Source of the DNA: Labrys sp. KNU-23
Lineage (GTDB): Bacteria > Pseudomonadota > Alphaproteobacteria > Rhizobiales > Labraceae
DNA: 64,000 nt
NCBI RefSeq assembly: GCF_008330945.1
Contig: NZ_CP043489.1
Location: forward strand, 2,181,501 to 2,245,500
Direction of reading: 5' to 3'
Each line of letters opens with the position of its first letter. Positions within the stretch are counted from its first letter, which is position 1. Positions 55,065 through 63,181 of the stretch are shown piece by piece. The translations under genes and the position numbers were made by a program. Below the pieces are notes generated by a model. The model did no database searches. It saw nothing but the letters and a program-made list of their open reading frames with translations, and was not told the origin of the DNA.

Positions 55065-55349
55065 TCAATATTCACGATAATACCGGCGGGGACGTTCACG
55101 ATAGCGCCAGCCGCCGTCATCGCGCCAACCACGGCGGTAACCGTAGCCGTAACCGCGGTCACGAACACAACCATAAGGGGAGCGGTGCATTCCATAGGGG
55201 CACAAACGACGAGCCTGCTGGACGAGGCCGTTGTCAGCCTGTGACTGCGCGGCTGGTGCCATCGGCATGGCCGAGGCCATCTGCGGAGCGAACATCATGC
55301 TTCCGGCTGCCAGGCCAGCTGCCATAAACAGCTTCAAGGATAGTTTCAT
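55065..55349 (-). CDS. Small exported GYR-rich protein
   Basis: A 94-residue protein with a signal peptide (about 1-28, ending MASAMPMA). The mature part has two cysteines in RLCPYGMHRSPYGCVRDRG, then a Gly/Tyr/Arg/Trp-rich C-terminus (GYGYGYRRGWRDDGGW, then a basic tail ending YYREY). It resembles the GCG/CRPN-type small secreted proteins common in Rhizobiales. A secreted, cationic, tyrosine-rich role at the envelope is suggested, but no function is known. It ends at its own terminator. Confidence 0.75.
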   Translation of the reverse strand: MKLSLKLFMAAGLAAGSMMFAPQMASAMPMAPAAQSQADNGLVQQARRLCPYGMHRSPYGCVRDRGYGYGYRRGWRDDGGWRYRERPRRYYREY

Positions 55350-55560
55350 AGCTGCCTCCCTAAATTTCAATATTCAATGTCTAGCAGCATGATCTGAATG
55401 CAAGGTGAACAGAGCGGGCTATGCGGGAAACCGACGCTCTGCTCTCATACACTCCTTGCCGATTTCTGATGATGCGCCGGCAATTAATCAGCAACGGTCG
55501 TACCGAGTCGGCAGGGGACGGCCGGTCTAAAGACCGGCCCACCCGGATGGCCTGGGCGCT

Positions 55561-55859
55561 GTTATGAATCATGGACAGGGTTTTGACGTGAGCGATTTCG
55601 TTCGCGGATGTCCGCACTTGCTTTGCAAGTGCGCGGGAATTCGAGGACGCAAACCTGCGGTTTGCTACGTCAGCCACAGGCAAAGCCTGTGGCGGGAACG
55701 ACGCCCTCGTCGAGCAAAAGCGCCACGCCCCTGCGGGGTGAGGTGAAGACTGGCCATCTGCAGTGTCGCTTCGCTTGCCAAGACGAAAGTCTTGGCAGCG
55801 CTCGCTCCTCCCGGCCGGCCAGTCTTCACCTCATCAAAACCCCATCCACGGTTCATAAC
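55561..55859. repeat. MITE-like element of nested hairpins
   Basis: About 299 bases with imperfect terminal inverted repeats (GTTATGAATCATGGACAGGG at 55561; complement of CCCCATCCACGGTTCATAAC ending 55859). Inside are a 16-bp pair GAGGTGAAGACTGGCC / complement (55740-55755, 55817-55832) and small perfect hairpins at 55614-55632, 55649-55665, 55674-55692 and 55776-55797. No coding sequence is apparent. The rest of the gap 55350-55864 holds a short GGCCGGTC/GACCGGCC hairpin near 55520. Confidence 0.72.
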
Positions 55860-55864
55860 AGCCT

Positions 55865-56368
55865 CTAGAGCCGGCCCTTCCTGAAGCCCAGTTCGAAGAC
55901 CTGCCAGGCGAGCACGGCCAGCATGGCGACAGTGACGATCCAACGGCCGTAAACCGGCAGCAGATGATCGCTGAGAATCGGCGAAAAGATCTGGAAATAG
56001 GCCGCAGCGGGCAGAATGAGTGCCAGCTGGGCCGGCTGCCCCAGATCATTGTAGCGCTTAGCGCCGACGAAATAGATGCAGACCGAGACCAGCACCATCA
56101 CCACATAGAGCACGTCGATCGCGAACAACGACAGATAATAGGGGATCGTCATCAGCCTGGTATGCTCGCGGGCGACCTCGTCGACCAGAGCTTCAGCCGC
56201 TGCCGGATTGCGCGGCAGGAAATGATTCAGCCCGAAGGCAATGGCGACCAGAGCAGCCAGGATAAAGGCCAGCACCACCATGCCGCGCCACCAGTCCTGC
56301 CTGTTGATGCTGCCCTTGTCGTCACGAAACATGAAACGGGCGCTGTGAGCGCCCAATAGACCAGCCAT
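55865..56368 (-). CDS. DUF805-like inner-membrane protein
   Basis: A 167-residue protein with about four transmembrane helices. The N-terminal FMFRDDKGSINRQDWWRGMVVL resembles the DUF805 opening (short cytoplasmic stretch, R-x-x-W-W). The later motif YFVGAKRYNDLGQPAQLALIL corresponds to the family's A-x-R-x-x-D-x-G loop. The ATG at 56368 follows GGAGGAGAT at ideal spacing. Function is unknown; such proteins are often small membrane partners of envelope systems. Downstream lies the hairpin-rich element. Confidence 0.78.
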   Translation of the reverse strand: MAGLLGAHSARFMFRDDKGSINRQDWWRGMVVLAFILAALVAIAFGLNHFLPRNPAAAEALVDEVAREHTRLMTIPYYLSLFAIDVLYVVMVLVSVCIYFVGAKRYNDLGQPAQLALILPAAAYFQIFSPILSDHLLPVYGRWIVTVAMLAVLAWQVFELGFRKGRL

Positions 56369-56479
56369 ATCTCCTCCGCAGCCTGCCATTCGGCCGGCTT
56401 TTGCCTCTGCGGCCTAAGCAGGGTTCGCCTGCCCCATGCGGGATTGAAGCATGCGAACTCAGCAAATGTTTGAAGTGCT

Positions 56480-56526
56480 GCAGAGTATGGCTGGTCGGGT
56501 CCATGGTCCGGCCAGCCATACTCTGC
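56480..56526. repeat. Perfect 15-bp inverted repeat after hpt
   Basis: GCAGAGTATGGCTGG (56480-56494) and CCAGCCATACTCTGC (56512-56526) flank a 17-base loop containing CCATGG. It lies 20 bases beyond the hpt stop, so it probably ends that transcript, although no T-run follows. Confidence 0.8.
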
Positions 56527-56545
56527 ATTACAGGATCAAGGTGCT

Positions 56546-57076
56546 CTATTCGACCACGCCGACGAAGGGTAGCTGGCGATAGGAATGGGCGACGTCCATG
56601 CCGTAGCCGACCACGAACACGTCGGGACATTCGAAGCCGATGAAATCGGCCTTGATGTTGACGGCGCTCTTGCCCGGCTTGTCGAGCAGCACGCAGCTCA
56701 GCACCTGCTTGGCACCGCGCGCCGCGAGGAGGTCCTTGGCAAAAGCCAGAGTGCGGCCCGATTCGAGGATGTCGTCGACCAGCAGGATGTTGCGCCCGCG
56801 CACGTCGCTCTCCACGTCATGGAGAATGTTCACCGTGCCGGTCGACACGGTCGCCTCGCGATAGCTCGACAGGTGCACGAACTCCACTTCCGGCGCCATG
56901 CCGGCCTTGTGCATGGCCCGCAGGAGATCGGCCGCAAACACGAAGGAGCCTTTCAGCACCGCGACCACGAGCAGATTCTCGAGATTGCGGGCCTTGATCT
57001 CCTGCACCAGCGACGCATTGCGCTTGGCGATCGTCTCGGCGTCGAACAGAACTTTGATATTACGCGACGTGGCCAT
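56546..57076 (-). CDS. hpt: Hypoxanthine phosphoribosyltransferase
   Basis: A 176-residue purine-salvage enzyme making IMP (and GMP) from the base and PRPP. The PRPP-binding motif is ILLVDDILESGRTL (about residues 100-113), the N-terminal loop is VLKGSFVFAADLL, and the base-binding region is FECPDVFVVGYGMD. The start is the ATG at 57076 with GAGGAG six bases upstream; the 28 codons before it look non-coding. It is divergent from ftsE. Confidence 0.96.
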   Translation of the reverse strand: MATSRNIKVLFDAETIAKRNASLVQEIKARNLENLLVVAVLKGSFVFAADLLRAMHKAGMAPEVEFVHLSSYREATVSTGTVNILHDVESDVRGRNILLVDDILESGRTLAFAKDLLAARGAKQVLSCVLLDKPGKSAVNIKADFIGFECPDVFVVGYGMDVAHSYRQLPFVGVVE

Positions 57077-57252
57077 CGAACTCCTCATTTCTGCCGGCAC
57101 CATAGCCGCAGGAGGGTATCGGCGACAATGGCGTTGGAGTCCCGCCTCGCTGCCACCCACAGGCGCCGGATCGCAAGGGCCCGCTGCCGCCGCGGAGGCC
57201 CGGGGGAAGAGGGGATCTCCCGAAGGTTAAATTCGTTGTCATTTCGTTAACG

Positions 57253-57268
57253 TTAATACCTCGTTAAC
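57253..57268 (+). promoter_or_regulatory. CtrA-type box upstream of ftsE
   Basis: TTAATACCTCGTTAAC matches the CtrA consensus TTAA-N7-TTAAC exactly. It lies 57 bases before the ftsE start, with further TTAA copies at 57227 and 57247. It fits cell-cycle control of a division operon, though binding is not shown. Confidence 0.7.
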
Positions 57269-57324
57269 GCCCTCCCGGCAGAGTGCAGCCGAGGCGGTCG
57301 GAGCCGTCTTGGGGAGATTCTGTC

Positions 57325-57999
57325 TTGGTTCGGTTCGAGAATGTGGGATTGCGCTACGGGATGGGCCCGGAAGTGCTGCGCGACGTCAGTTTCGACCTGC
57401 CCGCCAATTCCTTCCAGTTTCTCACCGGTCCTTCCGGCGCCGGCAAGACCACGCTGCTGCGCCTGCTCTTCCTCACGCTCAAGCCGACCCGCGGCCTCAT
57501 CCATACCTTCGACCAGGAAGTGACGACCCTCTCCAAGCACGCCCTTGCCGAGACGCGGCGGCGTATCGGCATCGTCTTCCAGGATTTCCGCCTGCTGGAC
57601 CACCTCACCACCTATGAGAACATCGCCCTGCCGCTGCGCGTGCAAGGCCAGGACGAAGCACGCTACCGGGCCGAAGTGGTCGAATTGCTGCATTGGGTCG
57701 GGCTCGGCGAGCGCATGCATGTGCTCCCGCCGGTGCTGTCCGGCGGCGAGAAGCAGCGCGCCGCCATCGCGCGCGCCCTGATCGTGCGCCCCGAACTGCT
57801 GCTGGCCGACGAGCCGACCGGCAATGTCGATCCCGCTTTGGCCCGTCGCCTGCTGCGCCTGTTCATCGAGCTCAACCGCTCCGGCACCTCGGTGGTGATC
57901 GCCACCCATGACGAAAGCCTGATGGAGCTCTTCCCCGCCCGCCGCCTGCGCCTCGAGGACGGCCATGTCACGGTCCAGGAGCCCGCGTCATGGTCGTGA
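57325..57999 (+). CDS. ftsE: Cell division ATP-binding protein FtsE
   Basis: A 224-residue ABC ATPase that, with FtsX, controls peptidoglycan hydrolysis at the septum. Walker A GPSGAGKTT (about residues 37-45), Q-loop VFQDFRLL, signature LSGGEKQRAAIARAL and Walker B LLLADEP are complete. The start is taken as TTG at 57325, giving (M)VRFENVGLRYG as in alphaproteobacterial FtsE, with GGGGAG eight bases upstream. An upstream ATG at 57283 would add 14 atypical residues. It overlaps ftsX by ten bases. Confidence 0.95.
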   Translation: MVRFENVGLRYGMGPEVLRDVSFDLPANSFQFLTGPSGAGKTTLLRLLFLTLKPTRGLIHTFDQEVTTLSKHALAETRRRIGIVFQDFRLLDHLTTYENIALPLRVQGQDEARYRAEVVELLHWVGLGERMHVLPPVLSGGEKQRAAIARALIVRPELLLADEPTGNVDPALARRLLRLFIELNRSGTSVVIATHDESLMELFPARRLRLEDGHVTVQEPASWS

Positions 58000-58940
58000 A
58001 CGACAGAGGCCAGCCTGCCGGCCGGCGCGCCGAGACGCTGATCCGGCCGGCGGCTCCGATCGTGCCGTCGGGCTCGATCGCCGGGCGCTCGCTGATGGCG
58101 GTCGTGGCGATCATGACCTTCCTGGTCGCCCTCACGGCCGGCGGCGTGCTGCTGATCGCAGGCGCTGCCGCCGATTGGGGCTCGCAGATCTCCCGGGAGG
58201 TCACCATCCAGGTTCGCCCCGTGGAGGGACGCGACATCGAAGCCGAGATCGCCAAGGCCGTCGTCGCCGCTCGCGCCACCGAGGGGATCGGCGACGTACA
58301 GGTCTATTCGCGCCAGGAAACCGAGCGCATGCTGGTGCCCTGGCTCGGCGAAGGCCTCGATATGGGCGACCTGCCGATCCCCCGCCTCATCGTGATCAAG
58401 ATCACGCCGGGCAGCCTGCCGGACTTCGCCACGCTGAAGAAGACTCTGACCGAGACCGTGGCCGGAGCCAGCCTCGACGATCACCGCTTCTGGATCGCGC
58501 GCCTCGCGGCCATGGCGCGGGCCATGGTGCTGGCGGGCCTGGCCATCCTCGTGCTGATGGTCGTCGCCACGGCTCTGTCGGTGGTGTTCGCCACCCGCGG
58601 CGCCATGGCCGGCAACAAGGACGTCGTGGAGGTGCTGCATTTCGTCGGTGCCCATGACAGCTTCATCGCCAACGAATTCCAGCGCCATTTCCTCTGGCTC
58701 GGCCTCAAGGGCGGGCTCATCGGCGGCGGCGGGGCGGCATTGACCTTTCTCCTCGCCCACATGCTTGCCTCCCGTTTCACCGCCACGGCGGCGGGGGACC
58801 AGATGGAGGCCCTGTTCGGCTCCTTCAACATGGACTGGCGCGGCTATGCCGCCATCGTCGCGGCAGTCGTGCTCATTGCCATCATCACCGGCGTCACTTC
58901 GCGCATGACGGTTCACCGTGTGCTGCGAGGACATATATAG
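57990..58940 (+). CDS. ftsX: Cell division protein FtsX
   Basis: A 316-residue membrane partner of FtsE: a cytoplasmic N-terminus (to about 35), a first helix (about 36-58), a periplasmic domain (about 60-170) containing ERMLVPWLGEGLDMGDLPIPRLI, and three C-terminal helices. The FtsX family signature includes EVLHFVGAHDSFIANEFQRHFL (about 215-236). It transmits ATP-driven motion to murein hydrolases or their activators. It is translationally coupled to ftsE and followed nine bases later by the YdcF-like gene. Confidence 0.95.
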   Translation: MVVNDRGQPAGRRAETLIRPAAPIVPSGSIAGRSLMAVVAIMTFLVALTAGGVLLIAGAAADWGSQISREVTIQVRPVEGRDIEAEIAKAVVAARATEGIGDVQVYSRQETERMLVPWLGEGLDMGDLPIPRLIVIKITPGSLPDFATLKKTLTETVAGASLDDHRFWIARLAAMARAMVLAGLAILVLMVVATALSVVFATRGAMAGNKDVVEVLHFVGAHDSFIANEFQRHFLWLGLKGGLIGGGGAALTFLLAHMLASRFTATAAGDQMEALFGSFNMDWRGYAAIVAAVVLIAIITGVTSRMTVHRVLRGHI

Positions 58941-58949
58941 GGGTCATCC

Positions 58950-59798
58950 ATGAGCGTCTGGCAGGGCTCCGCGCCCATTCCGCTGCATACCCGCGCTGCC
59001 GACCCCATTTTTGCCCAAACCATCCGTAAGAATTTCGGGTACGGTGGATTGGCCAGGTTTAACAGGCTGGCCAGATTCGACCGGCTGACATGGGCGCGTC
59101 CGATGCGGCAGGCCTCGACGATGGATGGCATCGCCTCCCCCTCTCAGGCGGAGCACCCGCCGAAGCGGCCACGCCGCTGGCTGCGCTGGATCCTGGAGAT
59201 CACCGGCGCCTGCCTGCTGTTCTTCACCGCGGCCGTGGTGACCGATTTCGCCTATTTCGTCTCCAGCCTGCAGAACCAGACGCCCAGCCCGGCCGTGCGG
59301 GCCGATGGCATCATCGCCCTTACCGGCGGCGCCGACCGCATCAGCGAGGCCTTCGACCTGCTCAACCAGGGCCGCGCCAAGCGCCTCCTCATCACCGGCG
59401 TCAACAAGGCGACCAGCCAGCAGGCCCTGGCCGGGCATACGGCCGGCGGCGTCGAGGTGCTCGATTGTTGCGTGGATATCGACCGCAACGCCCTCAACAC
59501 CCTCGGCAATGCCCTGGAAACGGCCCGCTGGGTGCGCGACAAGCAATTCAAGTCGATCATCGTGGTGACCTCCAACTACCACATGCCCCGCTCGCTGCTG
59601 GAGTTGCGCCGGGTGCTGCCGGATACCACCCTGATCGCCTACCCCGTGATCTCGCAGAATCTCAAGCTCGATTCCTGGTGGACGAACCCGACCAGCATCC
59701 GCCTGCTGTTGTCGGAATATGTGAAATATGCCGGCGCCACCTTCCAGCTCCGGATGGAACGGGCGACGGCGGAGAGGGTTACGGCGCGGGCCGAATGA
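58950..59798 (+). CDS. YdcF/ElyC-like (DUF218) membrane-anchored protein
   Basis: A 282-residue protein. One transmembrane helix (about 79-101) follows a variable N-terminal region, then the DUF218 domain with DGIIALTGGADRISEAFDLLNQG (about 116-138), LLITGVN, NTLGNALETARWV and SIIVVTSNYHMPRSLLEL. E. coli relatives (ElyC, YdcF) act in envelope and lipid II-related metabolism. In many rhizobia this gene sits between ftsX and plsC, as here apart from one inserted gene. The start is uncertain: ATG 58950 is used, with ATG 59121 an alternative giving 225 residues. Confidence 0.85.
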   Translation: MSVWQGSAPIPLHTRAADPIFAQTIRKNFGYGGLARFNRLARFDRLTWARPMRQASTMDGIASPSQAEHPPKRPRRWLRWILEITGACLLFFTAAVVTDFAYFVSSLQNQTPSPAVRADGIIALTGGADRISEAFDLLNQGRAKRLLITGVNKATSQQALAGHTAGGVEVLDCCVDIDRNALNTLGNALETARWVRDKQFKSIIVVTSNYHMPRSLLELRRVLPDTTLIAYPVISQNLKLDSWWTNPTSIRLLLSEYVKYAGATFQLRMERATAERVTARAE

Positions 59799-59882
59799 GG
59801 AGCGCTTCGAAGGAAATATCTTGCGCTCTTCCGTGCCCGAAAATCGGTGGCGTCACCGACATCTGAAACAGGGAACCATGCG

Positions 59883-60404
59883 ATGCGCCTCACCAGAACG
59901 ATATGCGTTCGTTTGCTGGCAGCGGCTTTTCCGCTGTTCCTCGGTATCGCGGCGCAGGCCCATGCCAAGGCGGGTGCGATCGAGGCAACCGTTACCGGAA
60001 ACGACCAGCAGGTCGGTTTCCGCGCGGCCGTCATGAAGCAGGCGATCAAGTATAATCTTGCAGGCTCGGCCAGGAACGAGGCGAACGAAATCGTTCACTT
60101 TACCCTGCAAGGCGACGAGAAGCGGATCGACGCAGCCCTCGCGACCATTCGAAAAGGTACCAAGAGATCATCCGGAATCAACGTCGCAACAAAGCCTGCG
60201 GCAGTGGACCCCGCCCTGAATTCATTCGCGATCGTGGACTGGACGTCTTCGAGCCGAAATATCACCAATAAATACACGCTCGTCTTTAAACGACGGTCAG
60301 ACGATACGGTGATTTCAAAAAAGCACGTCAAGGCGGAGTGGCACCAGATACTCGAAAACACCCTAACCCCCGAAGACAGGCAGAAACTCCGACCCGATGA
60401 CTGA
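59883..60404 (+). CDS. Exported acylphosphatase-like protein
   Basis: A 173-residue protein with a signal peptide (about 1-27, ending AQAHAKAG). Residues about 30-100 match the acylphosphatase fold: IEATVTGNDQQVGFRAAVMKQA holds the VGFR signature with its catalytic Arg, and YNLAGSARNEANEIVHFTLQG has the Asn at the expected place. The C-terminal part (about 110-173) is unmatched. Acylphosphatases are normally cytoplasmic; an exported form is unusual. The second half is visibly less GC-rich than the neighbours (for example near 60250-60320). It interrupts the usual ftsX-ydcF-plsC order. Confidence 0.68.
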   Translation: MRLTRTICVRLLAAAFPLFLGIAAQAHAKAGAIEATVTGNDQQVGFRAAVMKQAIKYNLAGSARNEANEIVHFTLQGDEKRIDAALATIRKGTKRSSGINVATKPAAVDPALNSFAIVDWTSSSRNITNKYTLVFKRRSDDTVISKKHVKAEWHQILENTLTPEDRQKLRPDD

Positions 60405-60645
60405 CGCTTGCAGCGCCATGCAACGATTTGTTGAATGGTCACCAGCCGAGGCAGGAAATTCGTTGGATCCAGCCAATCCCCGGCGGGCCAGACGGCGGAT
60501 GCCGCTCCCTTGCAAATGACGGCTTTGACGCCGTCGCCATCGGCACTCGACCCGCTATTGGGGCAAAGGCGCCATCTGTCGGATCACGGTGGAAGAGGGA
60601 GGCAGGCGCCGACAATTCTGCTATAGCCGCTGCAGCATCCCTCGA

Positions 60646-61404
60646 ATGACCCTTTCCATGCTCGTATTGCGCTCGCTCCTCTTCAACCTGGCCTTCTATG
60701 TCAACATTGTCCTCTGGATGATCCTGGCGCTGCCGACCTTGCTGATGCCGCGTCCTGCCCTGCTCTGGATCGTCAGGAGCTGGGCGCGGGTGAACATCTT
60801 CCTGATGCGCCATATCGCCGATATCACCTGCGAGATTCGCGGGCGGGAGAATTTGCCGCCCGGGCCGGTCCTGGTCGCAGCCAAGCACCAGTCGACCTGG
60901 GACATCTTCGCCTTGTTCCTCGTCTGCGAGGACCCCTGCTACGTGCTCAAGCGCGAACTGATGTGGCTGCCCGTCTTCGGCTGGCTCGCCGCGAAGGCGC
61001 AAATGATCGCCGTCAACCGGGGCGCCCGCTCCAAGGCCATGAAGCAGATGAAGGCGGATGGCGAGCGCGCGCTCGCCCGGGGCCGCCAGATCGCCATCTT
61101 TCCCGAAGGCACCCGCCGCGCGCCCGGCGCCGAGCCGGCCTATAAATATGGCGTGGTCTATCTCTACAGCGAGTTCAATGTGCCCTGCGTCCCCGTGGCG
61201 CTCAATTCCGGCCATTTCTGGCCGCGGCGACAGTTCATCCGCCGGCCTGGTACGCTGGTGATGGAAATCCTGCCGGCCATACCGGCCGGCGAGGACAAGA
61301 CAGCCTTCTTCGAGCGCCTGGTGACCGATATCGAGACGGCCTCTGACCGGCTGCTCGCCGAGGCCCGCGGCCCCTTGGCAGCGGAACAAACCCGAATCGC
61401 TTGA
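60646..61404 (+). CDS. plsC: 1-acyl-sn-glycerol-3-phosphate acyltransferase
   Basis: A 252-residue membrane enzyme converting lysophosphatidic acid to phosphatidic acid. An N-terminal helix (about 8-32) is followed by motif I HQSTWD (about residues 85-90), motif II near AVNRGARSKAMKQM, motif III FPEGTRRAPG (about 152-161) and motif IV VPCVPVALNSG. The spacing of HX4D and EGTR is standard. The ATG at 60646 is used, with ATG 60658 a possible alternative. It lies downstream of the acylphosphatase-like gene by about 240 bases, likely with its own promoter. Confidence 0.93.
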   Translation: MTLSMLVLRSLLFNLAFYVNIVLWMILALPTLLMPRPALLWIVRSWARVNIFLMRHIADITCEIRGRENLPPGPVLVAAKHQSTWDIFALFLVCEDPCYVLKRELMWLPVFGWLAAKAQMIAVNRGARSKAMKQMKADGERALARGRQIAIFPEGTRRAPGAEPAYKYGVVYLYSEFNVPCVPVALNSGHFWPRRQFIRRPGTLVMEILPAIPAGEDKTAFFERLVTDIETASDRLLAEARGPLAAEQTRIA

Positions 61405-61436
61405 CGTCGCGACGAACGATGTTCTAGATTTGTTCC

Positions 61437-61808
61437 ATGACACAGATCGCGATTCGTTCTCATTCCCAGCCCGATCACCGCCTGTGTACGACGCTGGCCG
61501 CATTGGGCCGCGATGCGCCGGCGGCGGCATCGCGCTTCCGTCGCTGGGTCGGCATATCAGGCCGCTTCTATCTGGTTTCGGTCTATCCGATCGCCCAATG
61601 CCCCGATTATGTCGATGCCGTCCTGATCGCGGTCGACACGAGCGGCGCCTGCGTATGGATCGGCGAGGCCGGCCAGGGTGGCGACGGCCTTGCCGCCACG
61701 CTCGCGGCTGCCGCCCGGGCCGGCGCCTGCGAAGTTCACGTGCATCTCCTGGCGGGGGATCCGGCGGCAAGGGCCGCAGCCATTCGCGATCTCGACGGCC
61801 GGCACTGA
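61437..61808 (+). CDS. Conserved hypothetical protein
   Basis: A 123-residue protein that I do not recognise. It has FRRWVGISGRFYLVSVYPIAQCPDY in the middle, three other cysteines, and a C-terminal helix rich in Ala (AATLAAAARAGACEVHVHLL). No signal peptide or membrane segment is evident. It begins 33 bases after plsC on the same strand and may be co-transcribed. Base composition is like its neighbours, which supports a real gene. Confidence 0.65.
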   Translation: MTQIAIRSHSQPDHRLCTTLAALGRDAPAAASRFRRWVGISGRFYLVSVYPIAQCPDYVDAVLIAVDTSGACVWIGEAGQGGDGLAATLAAAARAGACEVHVHLLAGDPAARAAAIRDLDGRH

Positions 61809-61864
61809 AAGCCCGCCTGTCGCAAAGCCTTGTCATACCAGCTCGCTTTAATACTGACTCTTCC

Positions 61865-61946
61865 GGGGATCGCAGGCATCCTCGCCTGCTCTTCCCACCC
61901 GCCAGTCCGAACGTTTCCAAGAGCAGGCGAGGACGCCTGCGATCCC
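61865..61946. repeat. Intergenic palindromic repeat, family A
   Basis: GGGGATCGCAGGCATCCTCG...CGAGGACGCCTGCGATCCC, arms of about 29 bases around a loop containing GTTTCCAAGAG. It is closely related to the copy at 73-153. The 324-base gap 61809-62132 holds nothing else recognisable except the promoter side of the EF-hand gene. Confidence 0.8.
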
Positions 61947-62132
61947 AGGAAAGCCGTTCTCCGAAACCTGGTATTGCAGCGCATCCTTGCGAGACGGCTT
62001 GTCTCCGTCAGAACGCAAGGTGTTTCGGACCGCAAACTTCTTTGCCATCCGGCCGACGGATTTTCCTGGCACTGCCGTTCAAGCAGAGTCTTTCGCGCCG
62101 ACTGACCGCGCGATCTGTCCCAGGAGATGCCC

Positions 62133-62591
62133 ATGATCGGCCGTACGATCCTTGCCTTGATGCTGGCCCTGCCGGCTGCCGCCGCCATGGCACAGACGGC
62201 GCAACCTGCACCGGCCCAGCCATCCCAGACACCGGCGCCCCAGGTCCCCGCATCCCAGGCCCCTGCCCAATCCACGACACCGGCCAAGGCCGGGCTCAGC
62301 CTCGCCGAGTTCCAGGCCCGCCGCGAGAAGGCAATCATGAAGGCGGACAGCGACGGCGACGGCAAGATCAGCCTGGCGGAATGGAGCGCCTTCCAAACCA
62401 AGCGGAACGCCAAGACCGAGCCGGCCAAATCCTTCGCCCGGCTTGACGCCAACAAGGACGGCTTTGTCGACAAGGCCGAGCTCGACGCCTTCTTTGCCAA
62501 GCGCTTCGCCCGGCTCGATGCCAACAAGGATGGCGCCCTTGCCCGCGATGAACTGCCGGGCCACAAAGCGGCTGCCAAACCGGCGCAATGA
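62133..62591 (+). CDS. Exported EF-hand calcium-binding protein
   Basis: A 152-residue protein with a signal peptide (about 1-20, ending AAAMAQT), a Pro/Gln/Ala-rich linker (to about 50) and three EF-hand loops: DSDGDGKISLAE, DANKDGFVDKAE and DANKDGALARDE (about residues 72-83, 102-113, 125-136). The ATG at 62133 has CAGGAG six bases upstream; an ATG at 62127 would touch that site. It precedes a sigma-factor/anti-sigma pair, a context seen in other rhizobia, so it may be a target or companion of that regulon. Confidence 0.87.
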   Translation: MIGRTILALMLALPAAAAMAQTAQPAPAQPSQTPAPQVPASQAPAQSTTPAKAGLSLAEFQARREKAIMKADSDGDGKISLAEWSAFQTKRNAKTEPAKSFARLDANKDGFVDKAELDAFFAKRFARLDANKDGALARDELPGHKAAAKPAQ

Positions 62592-62635
62592 TGCGGGACC
62601 ATGGCCCTCGATGAGTCCCGGGAGCGCGCCTGGCC

Positions 62636-63181
62636 ATGCTGTCCGATCCAGACGAGGAATTGGTGCGCCGGATCGGGGCAGGCGACGATGCCGCCATGCA
62701 GGCCCTGGTCTCGCGCAAACTGCCGCGACTGCTCGCCCTTGCCCGCCGCATGTTGGGCGATGTCACGGAGGCCGAGGATGTCGCACAGGAGACCTTCCTG
62801 CGGATCTGGCGCAACGCCGCGCGCTGGCGCCCCGGCGCAGCCCGGTTCGACACCTGGATCCACCGTGTTGCGCTCAATCTCTGCTATGACCGCCTGCGCC
62901 GCCGCAGGGAATGGACGGGCCTCGATCTACCCGAACTGGTCGCTCCCCCGGACCATCCACCGGCAAGCGGGATGGAGGAGGCGAGCGACCATGTCGAGCG
63001 AGCCCTGCAGGCCATCGCACCGCGGCAGCGCGAAGCTATCGTCCTGACCTACTATCAGGCGATGTCCAATATCGAGGCCGCTGCAGCCATGGAAGTCAGC
63101 GTCGAAGCGCTGGAGAGCCTGCTTGCACGCGGACGCCGTTCTCTGCAGTCGCTCCTGATCAGGAAGGCCGATCATGACTGA
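62636..63181 (+). CDS. ECF-type RNA polymerase sigma factor
   Basis: A 181-residue sigma-70 family factor lacking region 1. Region 2 includes LARRMLGDVTEAEDVAQETFLRIWRNA (about 36-62), and region 4 includes AIAPRQREAIVLTYYQAMSNIEAAAAMEVSVEALESLLARGR (about 126-167). It directs RNA polymerase to a small stress regulon. It overlaps the anti-sigma gene by eight bases. The GC-rich spacer before it contains other in-frame candidates, so the start at 62636 is moderately certain. Confidence 0.92.
   Translation: MLSDPDEELVRRIGAGDDAAMQALVSRKLPRLLALARRMLGDVTEAEDVAQETFLRIWRNAARWRPGAARFDTWIHRVALNLCYDRLRRRREWTGLDLPELVAPPDHPPASGMEEASDHVERALQAIAPRQREAIVLTYYQAMSNIEAAAAMEVSVEALESLLARGRRSLQSLLIRKADHD

Noticed and set aside
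55561..55859. CRISPR array or tRNA cluster
   Set aside because: The hairpins differ in sequence and spacing, and none folds as a tRNA.
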